From assembly GCA_017649485.1 (NCBI GenBank), contig JAGCGS010000023.1, positions 1-54,030 on the forward strand: a stretch of 54,030 bases of DNA, written 5' to 3'. This stretch comes from Bacteroidaceae bacterium (lineage in GTDB: Bacteria; Bacteroidota; Bacteroidia; Bacteroidales; Bacteroidaceae). Of this stretch, positions 42,822 to 52,704 are shown piece after piece (the stretch's first letter is position 1; every line of letters starts with the position of its first letter). Under the pieces are notes generated by a model. That model searched no databases. It was given only the letters and a program-made list of their open reading frames with translations, and was not told the DNA's origin. The translations under genes and the position numbers were made by a program.

Positions 42822-44624
42822 TTAGTTTTTAAAATTATACACTGTAAAGTTTTTAACTTGAACACTTCCACCTGTAGCATCAAACACAACCTTATTATAA
42901 GGTGTGTGTGGGAATACCAGATTAGTCAGCACAAAGCGACCATCGTTCACAAAGGCTTCCACACTGCAACGGTCCACAAAGAATCGCAGCTGCAAATCAC
43001 CGCCTTCTATCTGTGTCACTGTAGGCGTAACGAAATCTTGACTGAATCCAACTACCCCACTCTTGTCACGCACACAGGTCAGCTCCTTCTTCGCCATATC
43101 CAAGGTATATGATATCTCTTCGCTTTGCTCGTTCATCAGTCGCATCGTCAGACTGCCTTGTTTTTTCTGACGCACTGTCATCACGATTTCATACGTACCA
43201 GCGTTGTCGCTTATCAACTTATCTATGCTATATTCTTTTCCTACGCTGAACGACTTAGTCATCACTTTCTCTCCTCTGAGTTTCAGCAATTCGGGTGATG
43301 GAGCCGACTGCAAATAAGTCTCACCATCCAACTGGAACAACTGCAAGTCACGAGGCACAGAGTTGGCACTACGGAACTGCATCGTAGGTACATTGTTGGC
43401 ATATTGCCAGTTGCTCATCCACGCCAGAGCAATCACACGGTTCTGTGGTGCATTGCTCCAAGTTACAGTAGCATAATGATCCTTACCAAAGTCCATCCAC
43501 TTCGTAGCCTTTGGCGATTCATTCACAAATTTATGCCCATCGAACGAACCTACGAAGTACTGCGTAGCACTACCTCCAAACGGTCCACCCGGGTTGATGT
43601 TTACCACCAACACCCATTTCTTCTGGTTAGTACCAGCCACAGGCAACTCAAACAAGTCGGGACACTCCCATACACCATCATGACACCCCTGACCTTCGCC
43701 AAAGTTGCTCTCATAAGTCCAGTCTTTCAAGTTAGGCGATGAGTAGAAGCGAATCTCCTGCCCCACAGCCAAAGTCAAAATCCACTTCTTAGTACCCTCA
43801 TGCCACGATACTTTCGGATCACGGAAATCTGCCACATCACCAGTCAGTACAGGGTTACCAGCATATTTCTTAAAAGTACGACCATTGTCGGTACTATAAG
43901 CTATGCTCTGCATCTGTCGTGCACTGGCCTGTGTATAAAATGCCACGATAGCACCTGCACCAAAACCAGCCGTATTGTTCTTATCCACTACCGCAGAGCC
44001 ACTGAAAATGGTACCTAAACCATCAGGAGCTATTGCCACAGGCAAATGCTCCCAAGTCACCAAGTCGCGACTGATAGCATGTCCCCAGTTCATGTTACCC
44101 CAACGGGAACCGTAAGGGTTGTACTGGTAAAAGAGATGATACTCTCCATCTTTATACACCATACCATTAGGGTCGTTCATCCAACCCCACTGTGGAGCAA
44201 AGTGATAGACGGGACGCCACAAAGGTTCCTTGTTAGAAGCATCATAGCTATTGGCCAAAGTCAGCTTACTACTGAAAACCGCATCTTTTACCTTGGGTCG
44301 TGTACCACCCCTCTCCAAAGGACTGGTGGCAAAGCGTAACACCACATGCTTACCTGCATACTTCGACAAGTCGTATGGCACAGTATAATCTACTTTATTA
44401 ACGGCCAGACAAACCGAGAACGACTCCACCAGTACATTATCTACGATGACACTGACACTCACTCCAGGAGCTGTATCTTCTACAGGCAGAATCAAATACT
44501 TCTGTGTAGGATTGATGCGAACCATCCCATGGCCATCGCCCAGGTCCACCACCTCCACATCGCCTCCAGCAGCAAAAACTGTCAGGGCAAACAAGCCCAT
44601 CAAACATAACAATAATTTCTTCAT
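42822..44624 (-). CDS. GH32 fructan hydrolase (levanase, inulinase or invertase)
   Basis: The 600-residue protein has a signal peptide (MKKLLLCLMGLFALTVFAAG). An N-terminal beta domain of about 110 residues resembles DUF4980, often found before GH32 in Bacteroidetes. The GH32 five-bladed propeller has WMNDPNG (148-154, nucleophile Asp151), DFRDPKVSWH for transition-state binding, and VWECPDLF with the acid/base Glu. The C-terminal sandwich domain ends with RFFVDRCSVEAFVNDG. It splits beta-fructosides such as levan, inulin or sucrose in the periplasm. It starts 2 bp after the symporter gene. Confidence 0.95.
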   Translation of the reverse strand: MKKLLLCLMGLFALTVFAAGGDVEVVDLGDGHGMVRINPTQKYLILPVEDTAPGVSVSVIVDNVLVESFSVCLAVNKVDYTVPYDLSKYAGKHVVLRFATSPLERGGTRPKVKDAVFSSKLTLANSYDASNKEPLWRPVYHFAPQWGWMNDPNGMVYKDGEYHLFYQYNPYGSRWGNMNWGHAISRDLVTWEHLPVAIAPDGLGTIFSGSAVVDKNNTAGFGAGAIVAFYTQASARQMQSIAYSTDNGRTFKKYAGNPVLTGDVADFRDPKVSWHEGTKKWILTLAVGQEIRFYSSPNLKDWTYESNFGEGQGCHDGVWECPDLFELPVAGTNQKKWVLVVNINPGGPFGGSATQYFVGSFDGHKFVNESPKATKWMDFGKDHYATVTWSNAPQNRVIALAWMSNWQYANNVPTMQFRSANSVPRDLQLFQLDGETYLQSAPSPELLKLRGEKVMTKSFSVGKEYSIDKLISDNAGTYEIVMTVRQKKQGSLTMRLMNEQSEEISYTLDMAKKELTCVRDKSGVVGFSQDFVTPTVTQIEGGDLQLRFFVDRCSVEAFVNDGRFVLTNLVFPHTPYNKVVFDATGGSVQVKNFTVYNFKN

Positions 44625-44626
44625 AT

Positions 44627-45784
44627 TTATTTCTTTTTAAATTTATCTATCACTAAAGCTATTGCTCCATCTCCCGTCACATTACAAGCTGTTCCGAAGC
44701 TATCCATCGCGATATAGAGACCTATCATTAACGCTTGAGCAGCATCGTCGAAACCTAACATCGACTGCAAAACGCCCAATGCCGCCATAATGGCACCACC
44801 TGGCACTCCCGGAGCCGCTACCATCGTGATGCCCAGCATACAGATAAAACCCGCAAACATACCAATGCTATAAGGCATGCCCTGCATAATCATCAGTGCC
44901 AATGCACACGACACAATCTTCAGCATACTACCCGACAGATGGATGGTGGCACAAAGCGGTATCACAAAACCTGCTACCTCACTGCTCACCCCATTGCGTT
45001 TAGCCTGTTCAAGCGTTACGGGTATGGTTGCCGCCGATGACTGTGTACCCAATGCCGTGAAATAGGCAGGCAACATAGTCCAAAGTAACTTAAACGGATT
45101 GCGTTTCACCAGAGTACCAGTCACAACATAAAGCATCACCAACCAGAAGATGTGTAAGGCAAAGATGATGCCTATTATTTTAATAAACACCACCAGGATA
45201 GAGAACACCTGTCCTGTATGAGTCATATTCAGGAAAATACCAAATATATAAAGGGGTAACAAAGGCAGAATCACACTACTGATGGTCTTTATAATGATCT
45301 GTTGGAAGTCGCGAGCCACATTCTTCAAGTAATTACTGTCCAGTGTAGCGGCACCCAAGCCCAGCACAAAAGCCAGCACCAACGAAGTCATCACATCCAT
45401 CAGTGGCGGAATCTTCACACTGAAATAAGGCTCCACGCCCTGTGCCTCAGAAATCTCTTCCAGAGGAATGCCCGAAGTGATGAGTGATGGGAACAGTGAC
45501 AAACCAGTAAACAATGACAGGAATCCCGCTAACAGCGTACATCCATAAGCCAAAAGTACAGTGGCCAACAGCATCTTACCCGCCCCTCGCCCTATATCAG
45601 CGATAGCGATGGTAACCAAACCAACAATGATAAGAGGAATGCAGAAACCTAAAAACTGACTAAAGATGGAATTGAATGTTTCAAACACACGCACCAGGCC
45701 GAGTGGGAATACCTGACCAATGATGATACCCAGCACAATGGCAATCAATATGCGGGGCAATAATCCTATCCTTATCTTCTTCAT
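44627..45784 (-). CDS. DAACS-family dicarboxylate/amino acid:cation symporter
   Basis: The 385-residue protein has eight or more hydrophobic segments and the hallmark region of the glutamate/dicarboxylate symporters: TQSSAATIPVTLEQAKRNG, then IPLCATIHLSGSMLKIV and a late MDSFGTACNVTGDGAIALVI. These carriers import C4-dicarboxylates or amino acids with Na+ or H+. It is unexpected as the first gene of a fructan operon and could instead export fermentation acids or import a co-substrate. It starts 15 nt after a likely transcription start given by the promoter at 45806-45837. Confidence 0.88.
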   Translation of the reverse strand: MKKIRIGLLPRILIAIVLGIIIGQVFPLGLVRVFETFNSIFSQFLGFCIPLIIVGLVTIAIADIGRGAGKMLLATVLLAYGCTLLAGFLSLFTGLSLFPSLITSGIPLEEISEAQGVEPYFSVKIPPLMDVMTSLVLAFVLGLGAATLDSNYLKNVARDFQQIIIKTISSVILPLLPLYIFGIFLNMTHTGQVFSILVVFIKIIGIIFALHIFWLVMLYVVTGTLVKRNPFKLLWTMLPAYFTALGTQSSAATIPVTLEQAKRNGVSSEVAGFVIPLCATIHLSGSMLKIVSCALALMIMQGMPYSIGMFAGFICMLGITMVAAPGVPGGAIMAALGVLQSMLGFDDAAQALMIGLYIAMDSFGTACNVTGDGAIALVIDKFKKK

Positions 45785-45805
45785 GCCTTCATGGTATTAT
45801 TAAGG

Positions 45806-45837
45806 CAAAGTTACGAAAAACATCAAAATAGCACAAA
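45806..45837 (-). promoter_or_regulatory. Promoter of the fructan operon
   Basis: On the minus strand TTTG (45837-45834) and TAACTTTG (45813-45806) are 20 bp apart. The -33 box lies in the T-run of the valS terminator, so the two signals are interlocked. Confidence 0.72.
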
Positions 45838-45866
45838 AAAATCCCTCCTTTTTTGTGGGAGGGATT
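45833..45866 (-). terminator. Terminator of valS
   Basis: On the minus strand a 9-bp perfect stem (45866-45858 with 45848-45840, 9-nt loop) is followed by a run of T. It lies 22 bp after the valS stop. Confidence 0.85.
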
Positions 45867-45887
45867 AGAAATATGTAATAAAAGCTT

Positions 45888-48566
45888 TTATTTCTTCAAA
45901 GCCGCGATGCTCTCTTTCAACGATGCGATGATGCTCTCGGCATCATGTTGCTTCTTACGTTCCAGAGCCACCACCGCCTCAGGCGCGTTCGCCACGAAGC
46001 GCTCGTTGTTCAGTTTGGCAAGCACACCCTTCAGGAAACCTTCCTTCGCCTTGAGCTCCTTCTCCATACGGGCAATCTCTGCCTCAGCATCAATCAGGTT
46101 GCCCAGAGGCACTGCATATTCGGTGGTGCCTACCATAAAGTTAGCGGCACCTTCAGCCTTAGCCGCAACGGTTTCGATGGCAGAGAGGTTGCACATCTTA
46201 TATAATAAGGTATTGAATGCAGCTACAGGGTTCTCACCCACCACCTGCAATTTCAACTGCTCTTTCTGTGCAATGTTCTTCTGTACCCTGATGGCGCGAA
46301 TGCCACTGATGACTTCCTTCACTGCTTCCACCTGTTTCAAGAGGTTCTCATCTACCTTGCCCACTGGTTGCATCGGACTTACCATCAGGCTCTCGCCTTC
46401 CTTGCGCTCGGTGATGTGTTGCCACAACTCCTCACTGATGAATGGCATGAACGGGTGCAACAGATGCAACAGGTTGTCGAAGAACTCGATGGTCTTCTCC
46501 AACACCTTACGAGGGATAGGTTGCAGGTAAGCAGGCTTAATCAGTTCGAGGTACCAAGCCGAGAACTCGTCCCAGAACAGCTTATACACAGCCATCAGCG
46601 CCTCACTCAGACGATATTTGCCAAACAAGTCGGCTACCTCCAAAGCTACGGCGTTCTGCTTGCTCTCAAACCACCTCATCGCAATCTCCGATGCCTCTGG
46701 CACCTCGATATCAGCTACCTCCCAACCCTGAATCAGTCGGAAAGCATTCCATATCTTGTTGCAGAAGTTACGTCCCTGCTCGCACAAAGCGTCGTCAAAC
46801 AATATGTCGTTGCCGGCAGGAGCCGAAAGCATCATACCCATGCGCACACCATCGGCACCATATTTGTCAATCAGTTCCAATGGGTCGGGCGAGTTACCCA
46901 GACTCTTCGACATCTTACGTCCCAGTTTGTCACGCACGATACCCGTGAAATACACATTCTTAAACGGATAGGTACCCATATACTCCTCACCCGCCATAAT
47001 CATGCGAGCCACCCAGAAGAAGATGATATCAGGAGCTGTTACCAGGTCACTGGTGGGATAATAGTACTTTATCTCGTCGTTGCCCGGGTTGTTGATGCCA
47101 CCAAACAGGGATATAGGCCACAACCAAGAGCTGAACCAAGTATCCAACGCATCCTCATCCTGACGCAAGTCGGCATCAGTTATAGCAGGGTTCTTAGCCT
47201 GTGCCAGCTTCAGTGCTTCCTCACGGGTCTCTGCCACCACGAAATCGTCATCGGTGTCGTAATAATAAGCAGGAATACGGTGTCCCCACCACAGCTGGCG
47301 ACTGATACACCAGTCCTGAATGTTCTCCAACCAGTTCTTGTAAGTATTCACATATTTCTGTGGATAGAAGTGCATCTCACCCTCCATCACAGGCTTCAGT
47401 GCTATCTCGGCAAAATGCTCCATCTTGAGGAACCACTGCAACGAGAGACGAGGCTCGATGGCAGTGTCAGGGTTACGCTCAGAGTAGCCCACCTTGTTGG
47501 TATAGTCCTCCACCTTCTCCATCAGACCAGCTTCCTGCAAGTCCTTGGCAATCACCTTACGGCAATCAAAGCGGTCCATGCCCACATACAGAGGGCTCTG
47601 CCCTGAGATGGTACCATCCGGGTTAAAGATATCTATGGTTTCAAGGTTATGTGTCTTACCCAGCATATAGTCGTTGGTATCGTGTGCAGGAGTCACCTTC
47701 AAGCAACCCGTACCGAACTCGATATCCACATAGCGGTCCTCAATCACAGGAATCACCCTGTTCACCAATGGCACAATCACCTTCTTGCCCTTCAGCCATT
47801 GTGTCTTGGGGTCTTTGGGGTTCACACACATCGCCGTATCACCCATGATGGTTTCTGGACGTGTGGTGGCCACCACGGCATAATAGCCTTTGGCATCCTT
47901 GTGAATCACGTTGCCCTCGCCACTCTCGTCGATAGTATCTTGGCATTCAGGAGCCACATAGTATTTCAGATAGAACAGGTGGCTCTGCTCCTCCTTGTAA
48001 ATCACCTCTTCGGTAGAGAGTGCCGTCAGTGCCTTTGGATCCCAGTTCACCATACGCAGACCACGATAGATGTAGCCCTTGTTATACAGGTCAACAAACA
48101 CCTTGATTACGCTCTTGCTACGCTCCTCGTCCATGGTGAAGGCCGTACGGTCCCAGTCGCATGAAGCGCCCAACTTGCGCAACTGCTTCAGGATAATGCC
48201 ACCATGCTCGTGTGTCCATGCCCATGCGTGCTCCAGAAACTGCTCACGTGTGAGGTCGCGTTTCTTGATGCCCTCGCCCGCCAGTTTCTTCACCACCTTA
48301 GCCTCAGTAGCGATAGAAGCGTGGTCGGTGCCAGGCACCCAACAAGCGTTCTTGCCCTCCATGCGGGCACGACGCACCAGTATATCCTGTATGGTATTGT
48401 TCAGCATGTGTCCCATGTGCAACACACCCGTTACGTTAGGTGGTGGAATCACGATGGTATAGGGTTGCCTTCCATCGGGTTTTGAACTAAAAAGCTTATG
48501 GTCAGTCCAATACTGATACCATTTTCCCTCCACTTCTGCGGGACTGTACTTACTTGCTAACTCCAT
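45888..48566 (-). CDS. valS: Valyl-tRNA synthetase
   Basis: The 892-residue protein is a class I aminoacyl-tRNA synthetase that charges tRNA-Val. It has the HIGH-type motif [16 protein letters not shown] and the KMSKS motif ([17 protein letters not shown]). The editing domain lies between them ([20 protein letters not shown]), and a C-terminal coiled coil ([20 protein letters not shown]) is typical of ValRS. A -7 box lies at 48595-48602 and a strong terminator at 45833-45866. The gene is probably transcribed alone. Confidence 0.98.
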   Translation of the reverse strand: MELASKYSPAEVEGKWYQYWTDHKLFSSKPDGRQPYTIVIPPPNVTGVLHMGHMLNNTIQDILVRRARMEGKNACWVPGTDHASIATEAKVVKKLAGEGIKKRDLTREQFLEHAWAWTHEHGGIILKQLRKLGASCDWDRTAFTMDEERSKSVIKVFVDLYNKGYIYRGLRMVNWDPKALTALSTEEVIYKEEQSHLFYLKYYVAPECQDTIDESGEGNVIHKDAKGYYAVVATTRPETIMGDTAMCVNPKDPKTQWLKGKKVIVPLVNRVIPVIEDRYVDIEFGTGCLKVTPAHDTNDYMLGKTHNLETIDIFNPDGTISGQSPLYVGMDRFDCRKVIAKDLQEAGLMEKVEDYTNKVGYSERNPDTAIEPRLSLQWFLKMEHFAEIALKPVMEGEMHFYPQKYVNTYKNWLENIQDWCISRQLWWGHRIPAYYYDTDDDFVVAETREEALKLAQAKNPAITDADLRQDEDALDTWFSSWLWPISLFGGINNPGNDEIKYYYPTSDLVTAPDIIFFWVARMIMAGEEYMGTYPFKNVYFTGIVRDKLGRKMSKSLGNSPDPLELIDKYGADGVRMGMMLSAPAGNDILFDDALCEQGRNFCNKIWNAFRLIQGWEVADIEVPEASEIAMRWFESKQNAVALEVADLFGKYRLSEALMAVYKLFWDEFSAWYLELIKPAYLQPIPRKVLEKTIEFFDNLLHLLHPFMPFISEELWQHITERKEGESLMVSPMQPVGKVDENLLKQVEAVKEVISGIRAIRVQKNIAQKEQLKLQVVGENPVAAFNTLLYKMCNLSAIETVAAKAEGAANFMVGTTEYAVPLGNLIDAEAEIARMEKELKAKEGFLKGVLAKLNNERFVANAPEAVVALERKKQHDAESIIASLKESIAALKK

Positions 48567-48594
48567 TTTTATCTCTTTTTTTCAAATTTAGCTG

Positions 48595-48602
48595 CAAAGA
48601 TA
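48595..48602 (-). promoter_or_regulatory. -7 box upstream of valS
   Basis: TATCTTTG on the minus strand, 28 bp before the ATG at 48566. The -33 element is not clear. Confidence 0.5.
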
Positions 48603-48657
48603 GAAAAAAAATCCCGACTTATGTGCCAATATAACGAAGAAATTACATATATATCGC

Positions 48658-48665
48658 TATCTTTG
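48658..48665 (+). promoter_or_regulatory. -7 box upstream of the ThuA-like gene
   Basis: TATCTTTG on the plus strand, 27 bp before the ATG at 48693. It is back to back with the valS -7 box, about 55 bp apart. Confidence 0.5.
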
Positions 48666-48692
48666 CAGAAATTACAATATTAGGAAAGAGAA

Positions 48693-49508
48693 ATGAACAC
48701 ACATACCCATCATCCCCTGTACCATCTGGTCGTGCTATGTTGCGTACTGCTCTGCTGCTTGGCAAAGGCAAAGGCACAAGACACCACAACCCCCTATCCT
48801 GCCGACTATGCAGGCGACAGGATACGCTTTCATGCCCTGTTCATTTGGGATCCTTCGGCTGAGTCGGCCCATGTTGAGTTCGACCAACAAGCCCTGCGTT
48901 TCTTCCACAAGCTCAGCTATGGCGAGGGTTTCACCTACGATGTACGCACTCAGTGCCCCGAGAGCTTCGACAGCCTGAAACGCTACGATGTGGTGGTCAT
49001 GCTCAACGCCCTGCCCCACGAAGCCTCGCAACGCAACGCATTCCAGCAGTACATGGAGCAAGGAGGAGGATGGATAGGTTTTCATGCCACAGGCTATAAT
49101 GACAAAGACACCCATTGGCCTTGGTACAACCAGTTCTTAGGTTGCGGTACCTTTCTCTGCAACAACTGGCCACCCCAACCAGCCTTGGTAGAGGTTGACA
49201 CCCATCAACACCCCGTCACCCGCTCATTGCCCCAACAGTTTGTGGTGCCTGCCAGCGAGTTCTATCAATTCTCGCCCTCACCCCGTCTCAACCCCGATGT
49301 CGAAGTACTCGTGAGCATCTCGCCCAAGAACTATCCCTTTGGCATTAAGGACATCGTGTTGTTTGGCGACTTCCCCATCGTGTGGACCAACAAGCACTAT
49401 CGCATGATCTATCTCAACATGGGACATGGCGACGAGGGCTTCATCGATGCCACACAAAACCTGCTCTTAACCAATGCCTTCCGCTGGATAGCATTGGGTA
49501 AAGAGTAA
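48693..49508 (+). CDS. Secreted ThuA-like protein
   Basis: The 271-residue protein starts with a signal peptide ending near AKAKAQ (about 29). The ThuA-type glutamine amidotransferase-like fold is shown by RFHALFIWDPSAESAHVEFD, YDVVVMLNALP, YMEQGGGWIGFHATGYND, and PIVWTNKHYRMIYLNMGHGD. ThuA domains occur in sugar-processing proteins of Bacteroidetes, and several have been linked to keto-sugar or trehalose metabolism, but this one has no assigned substrate. It stands alone between valS and a small secreted protein. Its coding sequence looks richer in C than its neighbours, though not enough to claim transfer. Confidence 0.88.
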   Translation: MNTHTHHPLYHLVVLCCVLLCCLAKAKAQDTTTPYPADYAGDRIRFHALFIWDPSAESAHVEFDQQALRFFHKLSYGEGFTYDVRTQCPESFDSLKRYDVVVMLNALPHEASQRNAFQQYMEQGGGWIGFHATGYNDKDTHWPWYNQFLGCGTFLCNNWPPQPALVEVDTHQHPVTRSLPQQFVVPASEFYQFSPSPRLNPDVEVLVSISPKNYPFGIKDIVLFGDFPIVWTNKHYRMIYLNMGHGDEGFIDATQNLLLTNAFRWIALGKE

Positions 49509-49606
49509 AAATCCTTATACCGTAGTTGGCGGTTTGTGGGCAAAAATATAAATAAAGTTGACGCATTACTGCGAAACAATTATTATTAAGATTATTGGCG
49601 ACAGGG

Positions 49607-50017
49607 TCACCTCTTTCTTATTCCATAAACCCACATAGCGTCATTATAGTCAACATATAGTTGTAAAGAGCCATCCCCTTGCACCCGTAATCTGATACCA
49701 CATCTCAGACCGTCATCATCCACACAACGATAAGAAATCGTTGTACCTCCATATCTGTCATCCTCTTCCCCCTCATAATCATAAATGTCATACTCCTGCA
49801 CCTTCCTACTGTAGATAGTTATCCTATCCTTATCCTGATTAATCACAACAAGCATGTCCGAGCTCTCCCACTTAGACCAGTCCGACCATACACCATAACT
49901 ATTCTTCGACCTAAAAGCAAAGTTATAAGTCTGAAGTTTGTAGGTCTGCGCTTTCAATTCTATAATTGAAAACATAACCAACACGGCAAAAATAGCACTT
50001 TTTACTGACAATTTCAT
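49607..50017 (-). CDS. Small secreted protein of unknown function
   Basis: The 136-residue protein starts with a signal peptide (MKLSVKSAIFAVLVMFSIIELKAQ). The rest is beta-rich with many aromatic and acidic residues (YGVWSDWSKWESSDMLVVIN; YDIYDYEGEEDDRYGGTTIS) and two Cys in YRCVDDDGLRCG that may form a disulfide. I do not recognise the family with certainty. It should be periplasmic or exported. The neighbours give no clue. No promoter of the consensus type is clear upstream. Confidence 0.72.
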   Translation of the reverse strand: MKLSVKSAIFAVLVMFSIIELKAQTYKLQTYNFAFRSKNSYGVWSDWSKWESSDMLVVINQDKDRITIYSRKVQEYDIYDYEGEEDDRYGGTTISYRCVDDDGLRCGIRLRVQGDGSLQLYVDYNDAMWVYGIRKR

Positions 50018-50086
50018 AATCTTAAGGTATTTAATTGTTGTTAGAATTAATTGACTCTATTATAAGGCTGTAACTTCCAATAAGAG

Positions 50087-52144
50087 CTACACTTCATTAA
50101 ATTCTTGATTCTTGATTCGACGAATCAAATAAGAGACTGCCTTTGGGGCTTTTTCCCTGCATTCTTTCAACATTGAAGCAAATGCATCTTCCTCCATATC
50201 CGAGTTAAATGCCTCTACCAATTCACTCTCTTGTAAAGAATCAAGCATAATATTATGCCGTTTCATAAGCATACGTAAAGAAAGTATCCCTTTGTCGTAT
50301 TTAGGTTTAGCCTCCACAAGCTTGCGCATATAGTCAAGACCGGGATCACCAATATGCAGCTCATTCAGCATGGCAATCATATATAACACCTTAGCATCTG
50401 GCGTTGAGAGGTCAAACGCTTTACCAAGGAGAACATTAACTTCATCTGCTTCTTTATAACGCTCCATCTTTGCCAATGCCCTTGATTTAAGATAAAGAGC
50501 CTCTTGGCAATGGTGTTGTGCAAGCACCATGTTTGAATACTCCAGAGCTTTCTCGTATTGGCAAGAGTACAGACTTAGAAAAGCGGCAAGGAAATTTGAT
50601 ACCCAATGATCACCACTAGGGAGCTCACCTGGAATAAACTCTATGCAACCAAAAAGGTCGTCATCGCACACAAGTGTGTCGAGTAAACGCTTGGCCAGTT
50701 GAATAGCTTCTTTGATATCTCCTTCTTTGGTTTTCTTATGAACCAACAGGAGGTATTGCTTAGCAGCCTCATCATAATCATTTTTCTGAATATACTCATA
50801 CACAGCTTTTCCACATTCAATCTCGTTACCAATGACCTTTTCGTCATTGTAACTATTTGCATAATTGATTATCTCCCTGCTGGTATGCGCGTATTGAGGT
50901 ATGATTGGGTCTGAGAGGTATAGCCCGTCAAGAGAAATGACACGACTGAGAGCCACATAAAGTTGTCCATCAGCGAATAATCCTCTGCTAAGGTTGAGCG
51001 ACAACTTCTCAAAGGTCATGCCCTGACTTTTATGAATAGTGATAGCCCACGCGAGTTTCAGAGGAAATTGAGTAAATGAACCTGTCACTTCCTTTTTAAG
51101 CTTCCGGCTATCCTTATCATATTCGTAGTTGAAAGAATCCCACGAACAGCAAGGAACCATATATGTTTTACCATCAGTAAGCTCAACATGGATTTCATCA
51201 TCAGTAAGCTTCACTACTTTCGCCAAGGTACCATTAGCCCATCTCTGATATTGGTCATTTCTGGTAAACATCACCTGAGCACCAACTTTCAAACGGAGAA
51301 TCAAGTCAGCAGGCATCTTCTTAGTATCAAATCTACCAGTTACAGTGCCTTCGTATGAGTACTCTTTCGAGTCAATATCTGCCAATCTTTGAAGATTGAT
51401 GCCATCGGCTGTCTTATTGATGGAAGCAAGAGTAATAACCATACCGTCTTCGCTGGTCGTTTGTTTAACACGATTATTCAGATGCATGATATCCTCTGGG
51501 GTGACTTTGTTCATTCGCACGTTCTCCAAGATATGGCGATACTGCTTGTCATCCTTCTGCCTATACACCTTTTCAAACTCTATCTTGACAAGGCGTTTGC
51601 CATTCAGGGCTTTAGCCTTATAGAAGAAGAACTGATTTGTATGATACAGATCATACAGATAGTCTCTCTCAGCTTTCTCGCCCACTACTGGGGGCAGCTG
51701 AAACATATCACCTACGAAAATAATCTGTTTGCCGCCAAACGGCAGTGTGGTGCGGAGTGTCCTTCGCAGCGTATAGTCTATGGCATCGATAATGTCACAT
51801 CTAACCATCGACACTTCATCGATAATAATGGTATCAACATGAAGAAGGGTCAATATCTTTTTCTGGCTAAGATTGCCCATGGTCTCTGGTGGGCAAACTT
51901 CCATTGGAAGGCCAAAGAATGAATGTATGGTATCCCCACCTGCAAGGATGGCGGCCACACCTGTAGGTGCCAAAGTAACGAACTGCTTGTGCTTGACAAG
52001 TTTCTGCACATTGTGCAAGAAAGTTGTCTTACCAGTTCCCGCCCTACCTGTCAGGAAGAAGCTACTATTTGTATTAGCGATAAGCTCGTATGCGAGCACT
52101 TGCTGCGGATTCTGCATGTCAATCTGTACTGTTTCCATATTCAT
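50087..52144 (-). CDS. PIF1-like DNA helicase
   Basis: The 685-residue protein is a superfamily 1 helicase. It has Walker A GRAGTGKT (33-40), TLAPTGVAAILAGGDTIHSF, Walker B IIIDEVSM, GDMFQLPPV, and the late motif WAITIHKSQGMTFEKL with YVALSRV. This order fits PIF1-like and RecD2-like enzymes that unwind DNA from the 5' side. About 250 residues after the helicase core are helical and TPR-like (LKSRALAKMERYKEADEVNV), which is not part of a plain PIF1. Its ATG overlaps the TGA of the small gene upstream (ATGA at 52144-52141), so they are translationally coupled. The role may be in genome maintenance or in a defence-like system. Confidence 0.88.
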   Translation of the reverse strand: MNMETVQIDMQNPQQVLAYELIANTNSSFFLTGRAGTGKTTFLHNVQKLVKHKQFVTLAPTGVAAILAGGDTIHSFFGLPMEVCPPETMGNLSQKKILTLLHVDTIIIDEVSMVRCDIIDAIDYTLRRTLRTTLPFGGKQIIFVGDMFQLPPVVGEKAERDYLYDLYHTNQFFFYKAKALNGKRLVKIEFEKVYRQKDDKQYRHILENVRMNKVTPEDIMHLNNRVKQTTSEDGMVITLASINKTADGINLQRLADIDSKEYSYEGTVTGRFDTKKMPADLILRLKVGAQVMFTRNDQYQRWANGTLAKVVKLTDDEIHVELTDGKTYMVPCCSWDSFNYEYDKDSRKLKKEVTGSFTQFPLKLAWAITIHKSQGMTFEKLSLNLSRGLFADGQLYVALSRVISLDGLYLSDPIIPQYAHTSREIINYANSYNDEKVIGNEIECGKAVYEYIQKNDYDEAAKQYLLLVHKKTKEGDIKEAIQLAKRLLDTLVCDDDLFGCIEFIPGELPSGDHWVSNFLAAFLSLYSCQYEKALEYSNMVLAQHHCQEALYLKSRALAKMERYKEADEVNVLLGKAFDLSTPDAKVLYMIAMLNELHIGDPGLDYMRKLVEAKPKYDKGILSLRMLMKRHNIMLDSLQESELVEAFNSDMEEDAFASMLKECREKAPKAVSYLIRRIKNQEFNEV

Positions 52145-52647
52145 TGTAATTTTAAGGTTGGCAATATTTGAATGAATCGATTATTGAAGTCATCATCGAG
52201 AAAACTTTTGTAGCAGTCATCAACCAGAGACTTTGCTTCCTGGGCTAACTCGTCTTCTGAAATCGATGCGTTGTTCATTTTCAGCATACCAGCGAGATAA
52301 TCACGCACCATCGACTCAGATTCTGAACGGACAAAGCTTTCACTACGAAACACTTTGTCATACTCACGCTTCTGGATCAGCTCCAGCTTCTTGCCGTTGA
52401 AAGCGTAAAGCTCGATACCGTCAATATAAGTCCATGTATGGTAAAGACCTACATGCTCAACGATAACTATACGGTCAGAAAAGCGGATACCATCATAGTA
52501 CCGGTTGCCCTTTGCGCTCTCGTACTCTTTGCTAATAAACATTCTCTGGCTATTGTCCCAAGTAGGTAAACTCACACGTGGGTTACCAAATGTTGGAAGA
52601 ACACTCTCAAAAAAATTCTTGTTAATTGCTTTACTTAATGAAGCCAT
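52141..52647 (-). CDS. Small protein B, paralog of the protein at 52705-53160, unknown family
   Basis: I do not recognise the family. The 168-residue protein has no signal peptide or membrane helix. Its core, GNRYYDGIRFSDRIVIVEHV and TYIDGIELYAFNGKKLELI, aligns with GNMFYRAIRLSNRLVVYYEL and TFLNGIKLFCWDGQKANLI of the neighbour. The C-terminal helix (MVRDYLAGMLKMNNASISED) also aligns with the neighbour's MLKEFLQGQQKLLGAYVSDH. The pair therefore arose by duplication. The stop overlaps the helicase start, which suggests a functional tie to the helicase. Confidence 0.8.
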   Translation of the reverse strand: MASLSKAINKNFFESVLPTFGNPRVSLPTWDNSQRMFISKEYESAKGNRYYDGIRFSDRIVIVEHVGLYHTWTYIDGIELYAFNGKKLELIQKREYDKVFRSESFVRSESESMVRDYLAGMLKMNNASISEDELAQEAKSLVDDCYKSFLDDDFNNRFIQILPTLKLQ

Positions 52648-52704
52648 CGTTATAATGTATTAATTGTTTAACTTTATATTAACTTAAATAGCAAGCAGTC
52701 TATT

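Noticed and set aside
46368-47606. A 412-codon open frame on the plus strand, antisense to valS
   Set aside because: It lies wholly inside valS on the other strand, its translation is rich in His, Leu and Gln without any domain, and valS is unmistakable.
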